A stretch of 64,000 nt of DNA from JAXLXE01 sp046328115 (GTDB lineage Bacteria > Chloroflexota > UBA6077 > JACCZL01), in NCBI GenBank assembly GCA_046328115.1, contig JAXLXE010000003.1, positions 434,001-498,000 on the forward strand, written 5' to 3'. A program made the position numbers and the translations under genes. The notes beneath the pieces were generated by a model that was not told where the DNA came from, made no database searches, and was given only the letters and a program-made list of their open reading frames with translations. Shown one piece after another: positions 1-9,852 of this stretch (its first letter is position 1; each line of letters opens with the position of its first letter).

Positions 1-2
1 TG

Positions 3-194
3 GAGATGGAGATGTCTGAGGGACCCGTGGCAAAGGCGGAGGGGCTGGGCGCCATGAACCGCGAGCAGTGGCAAGCGTTCCACGATTCGCTCCTGGCCTT
101 TGGCGGGCTCAAGAGCCAGGTGGACGTGGGCAGCGCCTACACGGACCGAATTGTCCGGGCGGTCTACCGTGGTGGCGAGCTCATCTGGCCGTAG
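3..194 (+). CDS. C-terminal fragment of an ABC transporter substrate-binding protein (SsuA/NMT1-like), cut by the window edge
   Basis: The reading frame is already open at the first bases, so the gene starts upstream of the window; about 63 residues remain. The tail, ending in a Tyr-Arg-Gly-Gly-Glu-Leu-Ile-Trp-Pro stretch, resembles the last helices of NMT1/THI5-like or SsuA-like binding proteins. The main support is context: an ATPase and then a permease of the nitrate/sulfonate/taurine class follow at once on the same strand. By family knowledge the protein would be exported and deliver a small ligand to the permease. The ligand cannot be read from this fragment. Confidence 0.6.
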   Translation, partial: EMEMSEGPVAKAEGLGAMNREQWQAFHDSLLAFGGLKSQVDVGSAYTDRIVRAVYRGGELIWP

Positions 195-232
195 GTCGGG
201 GAGTCCACGGGAGACGTGTTCGGGAGATAGCG

Positions 233-1081
233 GTGAGGGGACACGCCCTGGACGAGGCGCGGCGCGATAGCGCGGAGCCGGCTGGTGGGCCCCCGGCCAT
301 TGCCGCCGTGGGGCTGCACCATCGCTACGCCACGCGCAGCGGAACGGTGGTGGCGCTGGACCCCCTGGACGTGGAGGTCCGCGCCGGCGAGCTGGTGGCC
401 ATCCTGGGACCAAGCGGCTGCGGCAAGTCCACCCTGCTGCGGGCGCTGGCCGGGCTGCTCCAACCCACGAGCGGCCGCGCCGAGCTGCTGGGCGGGCCGC
501 CGAGCGCGCAGCATGCCCGCCAGGGTATTGGCTGGCTGGCGCAGGATGACGGGCTGCTGCCCTGGCTGACGGTGGCGGCGAACGTGGGGCTGCCGTTCCG
601 CCTAGCCGGGCGGCGCGGCGCGGATGAGGAGAGACAGGCCGCGACCGCCGTGGCGGAGATGCTGGCCCGGGTGGGGCTGGTGGACAGCGCCGCGCGCTTC
701 CCCCACGAGCTCTCCGGCGGCATGCGCCAGAGGGCCGCGCTGGCCCGCGCGCTGGTGGCCAGACCGCCCTTCCTCTTCCTGGACGAGCCGTTTGCCCACC
801 TGGATGAGCTCACCCGCGAGCGGCTGGGCGATCTGCTGGTGGAGCTACGGCACGCCTACCGGCCTACCACCGTGCTGGTGACCCACAGCGTGAGCGAGGC
901 CACCCGGCTGGCCGATCGAGCGCTGGTGTTCTCCGCCCGGCCGGGCCGCCTCCTGGCGGACGTGGCGATCCCGCTGGAGCACCCGCGCCGGGAGGACCAC
1001 CCGGAGTACGGCGTGCGGCTGCATCGGCTCAAGCTGGTGCTGGTAGAGGGCAGCGATCCCGCACCTGGCGGGCCGGGCTGA
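233..1081 (+). CDS. ABC transporter ATP-binding protein, nitrate/sulfonate/taurine type
   Basis: This 282-residue protein has all ABC ATPase motifs: Walker A GPSGCGKST at about residues 58-66, a Q-loop (WLAQDDGLLPWLTV), signature LSGGMRQRAA at about 160, Walker B FLFLDEPFAHLDE at about 181-193 and the H-loop VTHSVSEA at about 216. The Q-loop and LPWLTV context are typical of the SsuB/TauB/ThiZ group. The GTG at 233 is chosen because a GGAG lies about 8 bases upstream; the frame is open further upstream, but that part is low-complexity overlap with the previous gene. Its stop overlaps the permease ATG (TGATG), which suggests translational coupling. It should power uptake through the next gene's permease. 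Confidence 0.9.
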   Translation: MRGHALDEARRDSAEPAGGPPAIAAVGLHHRYATRSGTVVALDPLDVEVRAGELVAILGPSGCGKSTLLRALAGLLQPTSGRAELLGGPPSAQHARQGIGWLAQDDGLLPWLTVAANVGLPFRLAGRRGADEERQAATAVAEMLARVGLVDSAARFPHELSGGMRQRAALARALVARPPFLFLDEPFAHLDELTRERLGDLLVELRHAYRPTTVLVTHSVSEATRLADRALVFSARPGRLLADVAIPLEHPRREDHPEYGVRLHRLKLVLVEGSDPAPGGPG

Positions 1082-1818
1082 TGCGCGCGCTGCCCACCGC
1101 GCTACTGCTGGCCGCCATTGCCCTGGGCTGGGAGGTCGCCGTGCGGGTGCAGGGCGTGCAGGCGTACATCCTGCCCGCGCCGTCCGCCGTGCTGGCGCGT
1201 TGGCTCACGGACCCCGGGTTCTTCGCCGCGGAGGGCGGCGTCTCGCTGGTCACGGCGCTGGCCGGACTGGCGCTGGGCGGCGGGCTGGCCATGCTGGCCA
1301 GCTTCCCCATGGCCCAGTACGCCTGGCTGGAGCGGGCGCTGCTGCCGCTGGCGGTGGTGGCCAAGGTCACGCCCGTGGTGGTCATCGCGCCGCTGTTCGT
1401 GCTCTGGTTCGGCTTCGGCGCGGCGCCGCGGATCCTGATCGCCGCGCTGCTGGCGTTCTTCCCGGTCCTGGTGGGGGCGGTCTCTGGCCTGCGCGCCGTG
1501 CCGGCCACGGCCAGCGACGTGCTGACCGTGCTCAACGCGTCAACGTACCAGCGGGCCGTGCTGCTGCGGCTGCCGTCCGCGCTGCCGCAGCTCTTCGCGG
1601 CCGTGAAAGTGTCCGCCACACTCGCGCTACTGGGCGCGGTGATCGCGGAGTGGGTGGGCGGCGACCGCGGGCTGGGCCGCGCGATCCTGCTGGCAAACTC
1701 AAACCTGGACGTGACCACCGCGCTCGCCGGTGTGCTGACGCTGGCGATCATCGGCCTGGCGCTGATCGGCGGGCTGACGCTGCTGGAGCGCCGCCTGGTC
1801 TTCTGGGACCGCCGCTAA
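1081..1818 (+). CDS. ABC transporter permease, BPD/SsuC family
   Basis: The 245-residue protein is strongly hydrophobic, with about six membrane segments and the cytoplasmic EAA-type loop seen in binding-protein-dependent permeases (around residues 150-190, before a GGDRGLG turn). It overlaps the ATPase stop by one base and is the last gene of the operon. With the upstream binding-protein tail it completes an importer of the aliphatic sulfonate, nitrate or pyrimidine-precursor class. The length is normal for the family. The substrate cannot be assigned from sequence alone. Confidence 0.88.
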   Translation: MRALPTALLLAAIALGWEVAVRVQGVQAYILPAPSAVLARWLTDPGFFAAEGGVSLVTALAGLALGGGLAMLASFPMAQYAWLERALLPLAVVAKVTPVVVIAPLFVLWFGFGAAPRILIAALLAFFPVLVGAVSGLRAVPATASDVLTVLNASTYQRAVLLRLPSALPQLFAAVKVSATLALLGAVIAEWVGGDRGLGRAILLANSNLDVTTALAGVLTLAIIGLALIGGLTLLERRLVFWDRR

Positions 1819-2720
1819 ACGGCGGCGAGCCGCGACGCCTCGTCGAACGCGGGCAGTACGCGTCCACGCTCCTTTCCCTCTGGGAGAGCTTGGGTGAGGG
1901 ATTTCCCGCACTGGGGTGCACCCCCCCGCCTGGGACGGCATGTGTTGTTCTTGAATGACGGTAGCGTGACAAAACAGCCAAACATGCCAAAAGCGCTCGC
2001 GGGGGCGTTGGTGCCCAGCCAGGTGCACTTGACGTCGCCGTCGCGTTCTTGCGATCTAGTTGCGCACAGACATCCGCCACGGGTGGTGGCAAATGTGTGT
2101 TTGGTGACAAAAATCCACGGTGGGCTCGGTGAGGGGGGTGGGAGTCGGCCGTTCTCTTCACTACTCGGCTTGCCACTCGGTCGCCGCTCCTTTGATAGCT
2201 CTATGCCACGGCGACCGTCGACAGGTCACACCAGGGGGGCTGCAGCCGGGGCTGAGCGTCCGGCGGGAGGCGGTCGTCCGCGGTGGAGCCTACGGTGGCG
2301 CCGGCGGCGGGGTGTGGCCACCGGACGCCCATGCCGCTGGCGCGACTGATGGCTAGAAACAATGCTGACTGAAACCATGTTGATGGAGAGGTGCGGCGAT
2401 GGCGTGGCCGGCGTCGCGGTCACCCCTGCGCTGTCTGGTGGCCGTTCCCTGAGGGCGCGGACGACGAGCGATCCCGGGTGAGCGCTGTTTTGGCCGGGGC
2501 CAGCGAGACGCTGGCGGTCCCAGGTGACGGTGTTTGGGCGGCGGCTGGGGTGGCGAGCTGAGAGAGGCACCCACAAGGGGTGCCGCTACTGGCGTGCTAG
2601 TCCGCAGCTATCGCATTGGGGCGCGGACCTCTACGAGACGCGGTTGGGCGCTGGCGCTATTCCGTGGGCGGCCTACCCGGCATGCGCTTGATCGCGCTAT
2701 ATGCGGGTGCCAAGCGACGG
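1819..2720. other. Intergenic stretch without a convincing gene
   Basis: Several open frames on both strands lack recognisable features. An imperfect inverted repeat near 1868-1905 (CCCTCTGGGAGAG ... GGGTGAGGG) follows the permease operon and could act as a terminator or be a dispersed repeat; I saw no second copy in the window. Nothing else can be supported. Confidence 0.5.
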
Positions 2721-3197
2721 TCAGAACCCGACGGACCGAACGAACACCTCAACCTTTGACACCCGCTGGTCTCCATCCAGCGCGATGAGCGCGACCACGT
2801 CTCCCTGGCAGAACCAGGCGGCATCGGGCTGCCAGATCTGAGCGACGACCCGATGCTCAGCGGGATCGTAGCTCGTGGTCAACCGACCGGCCGTGACGCC
2901 ACCGCTGGTCACCCTCGCGGGGTAGTCCTGTCGGATCCCATCGAAGAGGCCGAGCACGTCGCGGACGGGCATGCCGACATCGAGACGCTCTTCAACGAGC
3001 AGTTTGAACTGCATCGCACGCGGTTGCCGACAGCCTGGATCGATTACGTACACGAGGTCGAGAACGGCCAGCATCCCGAAGGTGATCGAGGCCAGGACCA
3101 CCAGCGTGAGCGCCGCCGAGGCGGCTTTGACGAGCGTTGCGGCGGCAGAGCGCAAGCGTCCGATTGCACGCCCGTGCCGGTCCGTCCTCTCACTCAT
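2721..3197 (-). CDS. Hypothetical membrane-anchored protein
   Basis: About 158 residues. A basic N-terminus is followed by one hydrophobic segment (about residues 25-50, rich in Ala/Leu/Val), then a soluble domain of alternating hydrophobic and charged residues with a pair of Cys. I recognise no family; the layout fits a small secreted or membrane-tethered domain. The ATG at 3197 overlaps the end of the upstream gene by 8 bases, so the two are probably translated together. It is the last gene of a minus-strand run of small unknown proteins. Confidence 0.6.
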   Translation of the reverse strand: MSERTDRHGRAIGRLRSAAATLVKAASAALTLVVLASITFGMLAVLDLVYVIDPGCRQPRAMQFKLLVEERLDVGMPVRDVLGLFDGIRQDYPARVTSGGVTAGRLTTSYDPAEHRVVAQIWQPDAAWFCQGDVVALIALDGDQRVSKVEVFVRSVGF

Positions 3198-3720
3198 CAC
3201 ACGCGTGGGTGACCGCTCCCTCGTCGGACTGGTACGCGATCTGGAAGCTCAGGGCGTCAGAGCGCCGTGGCCAGAGTCGGTCGCACTCCGCCACCGTCAC
3301 GACGATCTGCTCCGGCGACGTCCACTCGAGGCGGACCACCTCGTCATCGTACGGGTACCGTCCGTACTCGAAGATCTGGACGATTCTGCCGCGGGCGCCC
3401 CGATTCGCGGTGTCCTCGAGGATCGCCCAGGCGCTGCCTTCGCTGGCGTTGCCTGGGAAACAGGCCTTACCCCAGAGGTGGAGCGCGTAGCGGAGATCAG
3501 GCGAAAGGACGGTGCGCGTGTGCACGTCTTCACAGGTGAGACGGTACATGCCGTAGAGCCCGGTTGCGGACGCCAGGAGAAACCCCGCCAGCAGTACCGA
3601 CGGGCGATCATACCAGCGATCCCACTTCCGCTTCGCGGTCACCCCACTCGGCGATCTTGCCAACCGCGATTCCCGGCGTCGCTCATCGAATCGGCTATCC
3701 AGCGCGTCGGCATCGGCCAC
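3190..3720 (-). CDS. Hypothetical membrane-anchored protein
   Basis: About 176 residues from a GTG at 3720 that overlaps the previous stop (TAGTG); an ATG at 3750 would add ten residues. A basic region is followed by one membrane segment (PSVLLAGFLLASATGLYGMY) and a soluble part with four Cys and several Trp/Tyr, so it probably faces outside. No family was recognised. The chain of overlaps with both neighbours is the best evidence that it is real. Confidence 0.6.
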   Translation of the reverse strand: MADADALDSRFDERRRESRLARSPSGVTAKRKWDRWYDRPSVLLAGFLLASATGLYGMYRLTCEDVHTRTVLSPDLRYALHLWGKACFPGNASEGSAWAILEDTANRGARGRIVQIFEYGRYPYDDEVVRLEWTSPEQIVVTVAECDRLWPRRSDALSFQIAYQSDEGAVTHACDE

Positions 3721-4004
3721 TACGGAAACATCAAGGCGACAAATGGCCACAACGCCGCGCAGAACATCACCTCACTCGTCTGCGCCACGAGCCGCAGCCA
3801 AGACTCAGTGCCCCTTGGAGCAATCACGCCGCTGAAGAAAAAGACCAGCGCTCCGAAGCATCCGAGTATCAGGTACGAGCCGATCGCCTTTCTAATGCAT
3901 CCCATGTGCTTCCCGTGCGCTGAGACAACCAGGAAGCACAGTGCCAACACCAGCGGCAATATGCCGAGAACGTAGGAGCCTACGTCAATCAGTCTATTGA
4001 TCAT
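3720..4004 (-). CDS. Small integral membrane protein, unknown function
   Basis: This 94-residue protein is almost entirely hydrophobic, with three predicted membrane segments (about residues 10-28, 40-62 and 70-92). Its ATG sits inside the end of the upstream frame (11-base overlap) and its stop overlaps the next GTG. No motif was recognised. It belongs to the same minus-strand unit. Confidence 0.55.
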   Translation of the reverse strand: MINRLIDVGSYVLGILPLVLALCFLVVSAHGKHMGCIRKAIGSYLILGCFGALVFFFSGVIAPRGTESWLRLVAQTSEVMFCAALWPFVALMFP

Positions 4005-4281
4005 CGATCAACCACGGTGAGCGCTGACGTCCCAACCTGAACCCTGACTTTGGTGTTCGGTCGACTGTGGTAGCTCTCTGCTTCTCACCATCGACGTACG
4101 TCCGGTCCGTGCCGTTGAATGAGATGAACGTCCTCTCGTGATGATGAGGTCGGACTAATCCAGGCTTTCCAGAAACCACGCTCTCTGTCCAGTCCTCCCA
4201 CAGCGGAAGGGTCATGGTGAGTACGACGATGCCAAGCGGCACGGGCAGGCCGGGGTTTACGTCGTACAGATAGCTGGTCAC
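3994..4281 (-). CDS. Hypothetical small protein
   Basis: A 95-residue frame with a GTG start and a short hydrophobic segment near the N-terminus (LGIVVLTMTLPLW), then a polar part with three adjacent His. The only support for coding is its position in a chain of overlapping frames: its end overlaps the next ATG by 11 bases. No family was recognised. Confidence 0.4.
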   Translation of the reverse strand: MTSYLYDVNPGLPVPLGIVVLTMTLPLWEDWTESVVSGKPGLVRPHHHERTFISFNGTDRTYVDGEKQRATTVDRTPKSGFRLGRQRSPWLIDDQ

Positions 4282-4353
4282 CGGAGCGACGACTGCGGTG
4301 CGGATGCGCTTGTCCCCCGGAGCGTAGGCGTGCGTCTCGCCGCCGGCTGAGCC

Positions 4354-4779
4354 CTACGCGCAGACCAGCGACACACGCACCTGTAACTCGGTGGCGCGAT
4401 CGTCTTGATCGCATTCCGTGTCGACGTACACGTCCCTAACGCAGAACCCATTCTGATCGGCGTGTGGAATTGCAATGCCCAGAAGCTTACCCTTGTCGTC
4501 CACGTCGTATCTCAGGCTGCAGCAGATCTCGTAGCCATCAAGGCTGAGCCTGCGGTGCGTCTCCGCAGCCTCCTTCACTGCCAAGAGAACCTCATCGCGA
4601 CTTGACTAAACGCGGACTCTCTCATCCAGATAGCGTTTCAAAGACTCGGCGTTGGCGGAGAATGGCCCAGTCCCGTACAGAACCACGAGAAATGACCGTA
4701 CGTGTCCAGCGTCAGCCGCCAACAGGATCACCACCGCTACGGCGCCGATCGTAGCCGTTCTGATGAAGCGCTTCAGCAT
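4354..4779 (-). pseudogene. Hypothetical secreted or membrane protein interrupted by one in-frame TAG
   Basis: From an ATG at 4779 the frame encodes a basic start and a hydrophobic segment (TIGAVAVVILLAADAG), runs 57 codons, and meets TAG at 4606-4608. It then stays open in the same frame for 83 more codons to a TAG at 4354. The part after the stop has protein-like composition with five Cys and acidic clusters. One product of about 141 residues with a nonsense mutation explains this best. Alternatives are two small genes (the second starting at TTG 4584) or a base-call error. No family was recognised. Confidence 0.5.
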
Positions 4780-4791
4780 GGGTCAGTTGCA

Positions 4792-4799
4792 GCCGATTG
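4792..4799. repeat. 8-bp target duplication, left of IS66 copy A
   Basis: GCCGATTG lies directly before the IS66 left end and recurs exactly at 6315-6322 directly after the right end. Eight bases is the duplication length known for IS66 elements. Confidence 0.9.
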
Positions 4800-6314
4800 G
4801 TAATTACTCACCTACCCACATCCGGGCGGCGTCACAGACATGACACGAACTTGACGGAAGTGCACCGCTCGACGACCTGATTCGCTACCCTGGCGGCATG
4901 GATGATCGGGCCGCACTGCTCGCGCTCCCCAAAGAACAGCTCGTCGATATCATCCTCGTCCAGCGCGAGACCATCGCCGAGGCTCGGCGGCACTCGTCGT
5001 CCAGCTCTCCGCTCGCGTCGCTGAGGCTCGAGGCCAGGATCGACGAGCTCACCCGTCCGCCCACCACTCCCGACAACTCTAGCCTCCCACCATCGGCTGC
5101 TTTCAAGCCCAACCGCGCGGAGCGCCGAGCCCGCAAGCACGGACCCAAGCGCGGTCACCAGGGCCACTCGCGCCTGCGCCAACCGCCAGACGTTGTGGTC
5201 CGCTGCCACGCTACCACGTGCCGTGGCTGTGGTCACGCGCTCGATGCCACGGGCCAGCGGCGGGTGCGTCGCAGCCAGGTGATCGACGTGATTCCGGCCG
5301 CGCGCGGTGGTCGTGGAGTCCTGGGTCTACCAGGCATGCTGCACTGAGTGCGGCCTGGTCACGGTGGCGGAGCATCCCGCGGGTCTGGAGTCGACGCGGA
5401 CGTTCGGTCCGGGAACCGAAACCGCGATTGCCTATCTGCACGAGCGCCACCACGTCTCGTTCGAGCGCCTGGTGGAGCTATGCCGGGATCTGTTCGGGAT
5501 CCAGCTCAGCGAGGGGGCGGTGGCCAACGTGCTGCAGCGGCTCGGCGAGCGAGGTGAGACCCGCTACCAGGAGATCAGAGAGGCAGTGCGGGCGAGTCCG
5601 GTGATCGGCTCGGATGAGACGGGTGCCCGGGTGGCTGGCCGCACCTGGTGGCACTGGAACTTCCAAACTCCAACCGCCAGCTACCACGTCATCGCGCGGA
5701 CGCGGAGTGGATCGGTCATTAATGATTTCCTGGACGGTGCGGTACCAGACGTATGGCAATCGGATGCCTACGCGCCGCAGCTGCGAGCACCGGCCAAGGC
5801 CGGGCAGTTGTGCCTGGCACATCAGTTGCGGGAACTGACGCGAGCCGCGGAGCTTGAGCCGACGCGGCGTGGTGGGCGCAGGAGTTGCGGCACGTGTTCG
5901 GGCGCGGGATGCGGCTGCACGCTGAGCGTGGCGAGATCAGTGCGGAGAGCTTCCAACGACGGAGGGTCCGGATTGTCAACGCCGCGGAGCGGTTGATCAA
6001 AGGGCCACCGCTGGGCAAGGGCATGGCCCGGCGACTGCAGCAACGCTACCAGCGGTTGTGGTCCGAGCCTCTTGTGTTCTTGGAGCGTGACGGGGTAGAG
6101 CCGACCAACAATGCCTCCGAGCGTGACTTGCGCAACAGCGTGATCCACCGCAAAGTGACCGGTGGGTACCGGTCAGAATGGGGCAGCCAGACCTCCGCGA
6201 TTCTCACCAGCGTCCTGCAGACCGCGCGCAAACAGGGCCACAATCTCTACGCCGCGATCCGCATGCTCTCCGGCCCTCGCCACTGGCCGCTGCATACGCC
6301 AGCTGAGTAGTTAC
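4800..6314 (+). mobile_element. IS66-family insertion sequence, copy A (ISBst12-like, single transposase gene)
   Basis: The 1515-bp element starts GTAATTACTCACC and ends TGAGTAGTTAC, so the outer 11 bases are imperfect inverted repeats. A perfect 8-bp duplication flanks it. Only one transposase gene fills it, with no tnpA/tnpB helpers, as in the ISBst12 subgroup. Four more whole or partial relatives lie in this window (6582-12604, 12605-12972, 23261-26321, 23721-25263). The target was anonymous sequence beside the small-protein operon. Confidence 0.92.
4898..6306 (+). pseudogene. IS66 transposase, frameshifted
   Basis: The N-terminal coiled region (MDDRAALLALPKEQLVD), a Pro-rich linker, the zinc-binding Cys motifs and the DDE core (SDETGARV; QSDAYAPQ; NNASERDLR) are all present but spread over three frames. 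Compared with the other copies, bases are missing or added near 5300, near 5853 (GCCGACG against GCCGGACG) and near 6272 in the C-terminal codons. All changes are in G/C runs. As written it cannot make a full transposase; either the copy is decaying or these are assembly indels. Confidence 0.85.
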
Positions 6315-6322
6315 GCCGATTG
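6315..6322. repeat. 8-bp target duplication, right of IS66 copy A
   Basis: GCCGATTG, identical to 4792-4799, directly after the right inverted repeat. Confidence 0.9.
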
Positions 6323-6680
6323 TACATATGGGAGTGCGCCGACACTCTACGTTGCAGTCGGAGCAGTGCGAGGCGACGGCGTACTGAGTCATGCGCCCGA
6401 CGATCCCGGCCGATCCAGACCAGCGGTGGCGGCGGCAGTGACGATCACGCACATCACACCCGTGGTTGATGGTCGCGACCGTCCTCGACGGCTCCCGTCC
6501 CGTCTCTTGGTTACTTTCCTTATCAAGGCAGAACCGGAGAGACGCTGGCGGGCGTCAAGGTGGTCTCCGTCACTCACCTGCGTAACTACTCACCTACCCA
6601 CGTCCGGGGCGGCGTCACAGACGTGACACGAACTTGACGGAAGTGCACCGCTCGACGGCTTGATTCGCTGCGCTGGCGGC

Positions 6681-7934
6681 ATGGATGATCGTGCCGCACT
6701 GCTCGCGCTGCCCAAAGAACAACTCGTCGATATCATCCTCGCCCAGCGCGAAACCATCGCCAGGCTTGAGGCACTCGTCGTCCAGCTTACTGCTCGCGTT
6801 TCCGAGCTCGAAGCCAAGATCGACGAGGCTCACCCGTCCCCCCACCACACCCGATAACTCCAGCTTGCCCCCATCCGCCGCCTTCAAGCCCAACCGCGCG
6901 GAGCGCCGCGCCCGCAAGCACGGACCCAAGCGTGGTCACCAGGGCCACTCGCGCCTGCGCCAACCGCCAGACCTGGTGGTCCAGTGCCATGTGGCGGCGT
7001 GTCGCGGTTGCGGTCACGCACTCGATGCCACGGGCCAGCGGCGCGCGCCGCAGCCAGGTGATCGATGTGGTGCCGGCGCGTGCGGTGGTCGTGGAGTCCG
7101 GGGCCTACCAGGCATGCTGCACCGAGTGCGGCCTGGTCACGGTAGCGGAGCATCCCGCGGGTCTGGAGTCCACACGCACGTTCGGTCCGGAGCTTGAAAC
7201 CGTGATTGCCTATCTGCACGAACGCCACCACGTCTCCTTCGAACGGCTGGTGGAGCTGTGCAAGGATCTGTTCGGGGTGCAGCTCAGCGAGGGAGCGGTC
7301 TCCAACGTGCTCCAACGACTCGGGGATCGTGGCCAGACGCGCTACCGGGAGATCAAGGAGGCGGTGCGGGCGAGTCCGGTGATCGGCTCGGATGAGACGG
7401 GCGCCCGGGGTGGCGGGCCGTAACCGCTGGCACTGGAGCTTCCAGACCAAGACGGCCAGCTACCACATCATCGCGCGGAATCGACAGAGTGGATCGGTCA
7501 TTGAGGAGTTTCTGAATGGCGCGGTGCCGGAGGTCTGGCAATCGGATGCGTACGCACCGCAGCTGCGAGCACCGGCCAAGACCGGGCAGTTGTGCCTGGC
7601 ACATCAGTGGCGGGAACTGACGCGAGCCGCGGAGCTTGAGCCGGACGCGGCGTGGTGGGCGCAGGAGTTGCGGCACCTGTTCGGGCGTGGGATGCGGCTG
7701 CATGCTGAGCGTGGCGAGATCAGTGCGGAGAGCTTCCAACGACGGAGGGTCCGGATCATCAACGCCGCGGAGCGGTCGATCAAAGGACCGCCGCTCGGCA
7801 AGGGCATGGCCGGGCGACTCCAACAACACTACCAGCGGCTGTGGTCCGAGTTGTTCGTCTTCCTGGAGCGTGACGGGGTAGAGCCGACCAACAATGCATC
7901 CGAGCGTGACTTGCGCAACAGCGTGATCCACCGC
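6681..7934 (+). pseudogene. IS66 transposase copy B, N-terminal and central part (frameshifted, then interrupted)
   Basis: It starts ATGGATGATCG like the other copies. Extra bases near 6828 (GAGGCTC against GAGCTC) and 7408 (CCCGGGG against CCCGGG) change the frame. The DDE segments SDETGAR, QSDAYAPQ and NNASERDLR remain readable. The gene is cut after the codons for SVIHR, where IS21 is inserted, and resumes at 12441. Confidence 0.82.
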
Positions 7935-7955
7935 TGTCAATTTGCACCTCATGTA

Positions 7956-9852
7956 GGTTCTCCCGCACTTCTTGTGACGCGGAGGCGAGTCCGTCCTGAT
8001 CGGAGCGGCCGATCTCGCGCGTGGAGTCTGTCGGCCAGGATGTGTGACGCGCTCGTGATGTGCCGTGACGGATTCGTGATCCGCAGCGGCAGAGGCTGTG
8101 CAGGCGACCGCTTCGTGCGCGAGGTGCCGGCCATGCCTGACCTGGTCCCGATGGTGTTGATTCGGTGTATCCGCCTGGTCGACGAGCAGGTGCTGCTCGA
8201 CGCCGAAGGCAGCGCCTCCACGGCGAATTGCCCGAGTTGCGGAACCGTGAGTGCTCGCGTGCACGGCCGCTATCAGCGTCGGCCGGCCGATCTGCCCTGG
8301 CGCGGCCGGGTCCGTCCAGTTGCTCTTGACCGCGCGCCGCTTCCGCTGTGAGGCCGTGGCGTGCGCGCGCAAGACGTTCGCCGAACGCTTCGACGGCCTG
8401 GTTGCGCAACACGCCCGCCGCACCGTGGGCGCCACCCAGACCCTGGTCGAGTTGGCCGCGATGCTGGGCGGAGAGGCCGGGGCGCGGCTGGCCGCGACGG
8501 TCGGCTTGCCGGCCAGCGCGGATACCCTGTTGCGCAGCCTCAAGCGCGAGCCGCGTGTCTGCCCCACCCCGCGGGTGTTGGGCGTCGACGATTTCGCGTT
8601 TCGGCGCGGTCATCACTACGGGACGATTCTGATCGATCTGGAAACCCACCACCCGGCCGACCTGTTGGCTGACCGTTTGGCGGACACGCTGGCGAAGTGG
8701 TTACGCGAGCATCCCGGGGTCGAGGTCATCGCCAGCGACCGCTCCGGGGCGTACGCTGAAGGCGCCCGGGCCGGGGCACCGAGGCGATCCAGGTGGCCGA
8801 TCGCTTCCACCTGCTCATGAACGCGACCGGGGCGTTCGACGAAGTGTTGCGGAGCCACCGTCGCCGCGTGGAGTACACCGCGTCACCGACCCACCCGCGC
8901 GCCGTTGAGCCCGCGGTCCCGAGCCCGGCGGCCTACCCATCAAGTAAGACGGCAAGCAAAGCGGCGCAGCGGCAACTGGAGCGCCAGGCCTGTCGGAGCG
9001 CCCGCTGGGAAGAGGTGCACCGCCGCGGCGCCGCGGGCCAGAGCATCCAGCACATCGCCCGAGCCCTGGGGATGAACCGTCAAACCGTCCGCAACTTGCT
9101 GGCCGCGCCGCTTCCGCCAGCGCCAGCGCCACGGCCGCGCCCGGGCGGGCTGCAATCACCCACGCTGCAACCGTTCGTGAGCTACCTGCAGGACCGCTGG
9201 CAAGCCGGCCGCCAGAATGTCCGACAGGTCCAGCAGCTCTGTCGCGAGATCACCGCCCAGGGGTACCAGGGTAGCTATTCGTTGCTGGAACAGTCACTGT
9301 TCCCCTGGCGACCACCTCGCTCCGCACGCTCGGGAGCGAAACGCCGATCGGTGAGTGTGCGCTCGTTGTGCCGACGGCCCCGCGAATCGCTGTCGGAGAC
9401 CGATCGGCAGACGCTCGAACGGGCGCTGGCGGAGGTACCGAGCTTGCCCGTGGTTACCAGCTCAAGATCAGCTTCGGCACGATCATCGCGCAACGAGACG
9501 TGAGCGCATTGGAGTCGTGGGTGCAGGAAGCGCACAGCAGCGGTCTGACGCCGTTTGTGGCGTTCGCGAACGGGCTGCGGACGGACTGGGCGGCCGTGAC
9601 CGCCGCGCTCACGCTCCCCTGGTCGACCGGGCCTGGCCGAAGGCCATGTGCATCGGCTGAAACTCATCAAGCGGCAGGGCTATGGCCGAGCGAAGCTCGA
9701 CCTGCTCCGCCGCCGCGTCCTCGCCGGGCCAACCTACCGCCCACAACACCCAAAAACAGCGCGGGATGAGTCACCGCCGCTCCACACACCATGCCCCACT
9801 CCGAAGGGGCAGAATCGGAACATCCGTCCTTCACAGAAGGTGCGGGAGAACC
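7956..9852 (+). mobile_element. ISL3-family insertion sequence inside the left end of the IS21 element
   Basis: Inverted ends GGTTCTCCCGCAC occur at 7956 and, reversed, at 9840-9852. The 11-base string CCTCATGTAGG is present on both sides (7947-7957 and 9851-9861), which covers the expected target duplication, although the exact 7-9 bp limits are ambiguous because it overlaps the IR bases. Taking the element out restores a continuous IS21 left end. The one transposase gene is broken. Confidence 0.82.
8133..9770 (+). pseudogene. ISL3-family transposase, multiply frameshifted
   Basis: The N-terminal zinc-finger region (CPSCGTVSARVHGRY), the ISL3 core (RVLGVDDFAFRRGHHYGTILIDLE ... ASDRSGAYA), a downstream helix-turn-helix (IQHIARALGMNRQTVRNLL) and the C-terminal GTIIAQRDVSALESWVQEA region are present. 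They need at least four frame changes (near 8320, 8785, 9440 and 9630). The order is normal for long ISL3 transposases. The exact start and stop are uncertain. Confidence 0.75.

Noticed and set aside
4606..4608. In-frame TAG as a pyrrolysine codon
   Set aside because: Pyrrolysine is mostly confined to methylamine methyltransferases in few lineages; nothing here points to it. A nonsense mutation or two separate genes are simpler.
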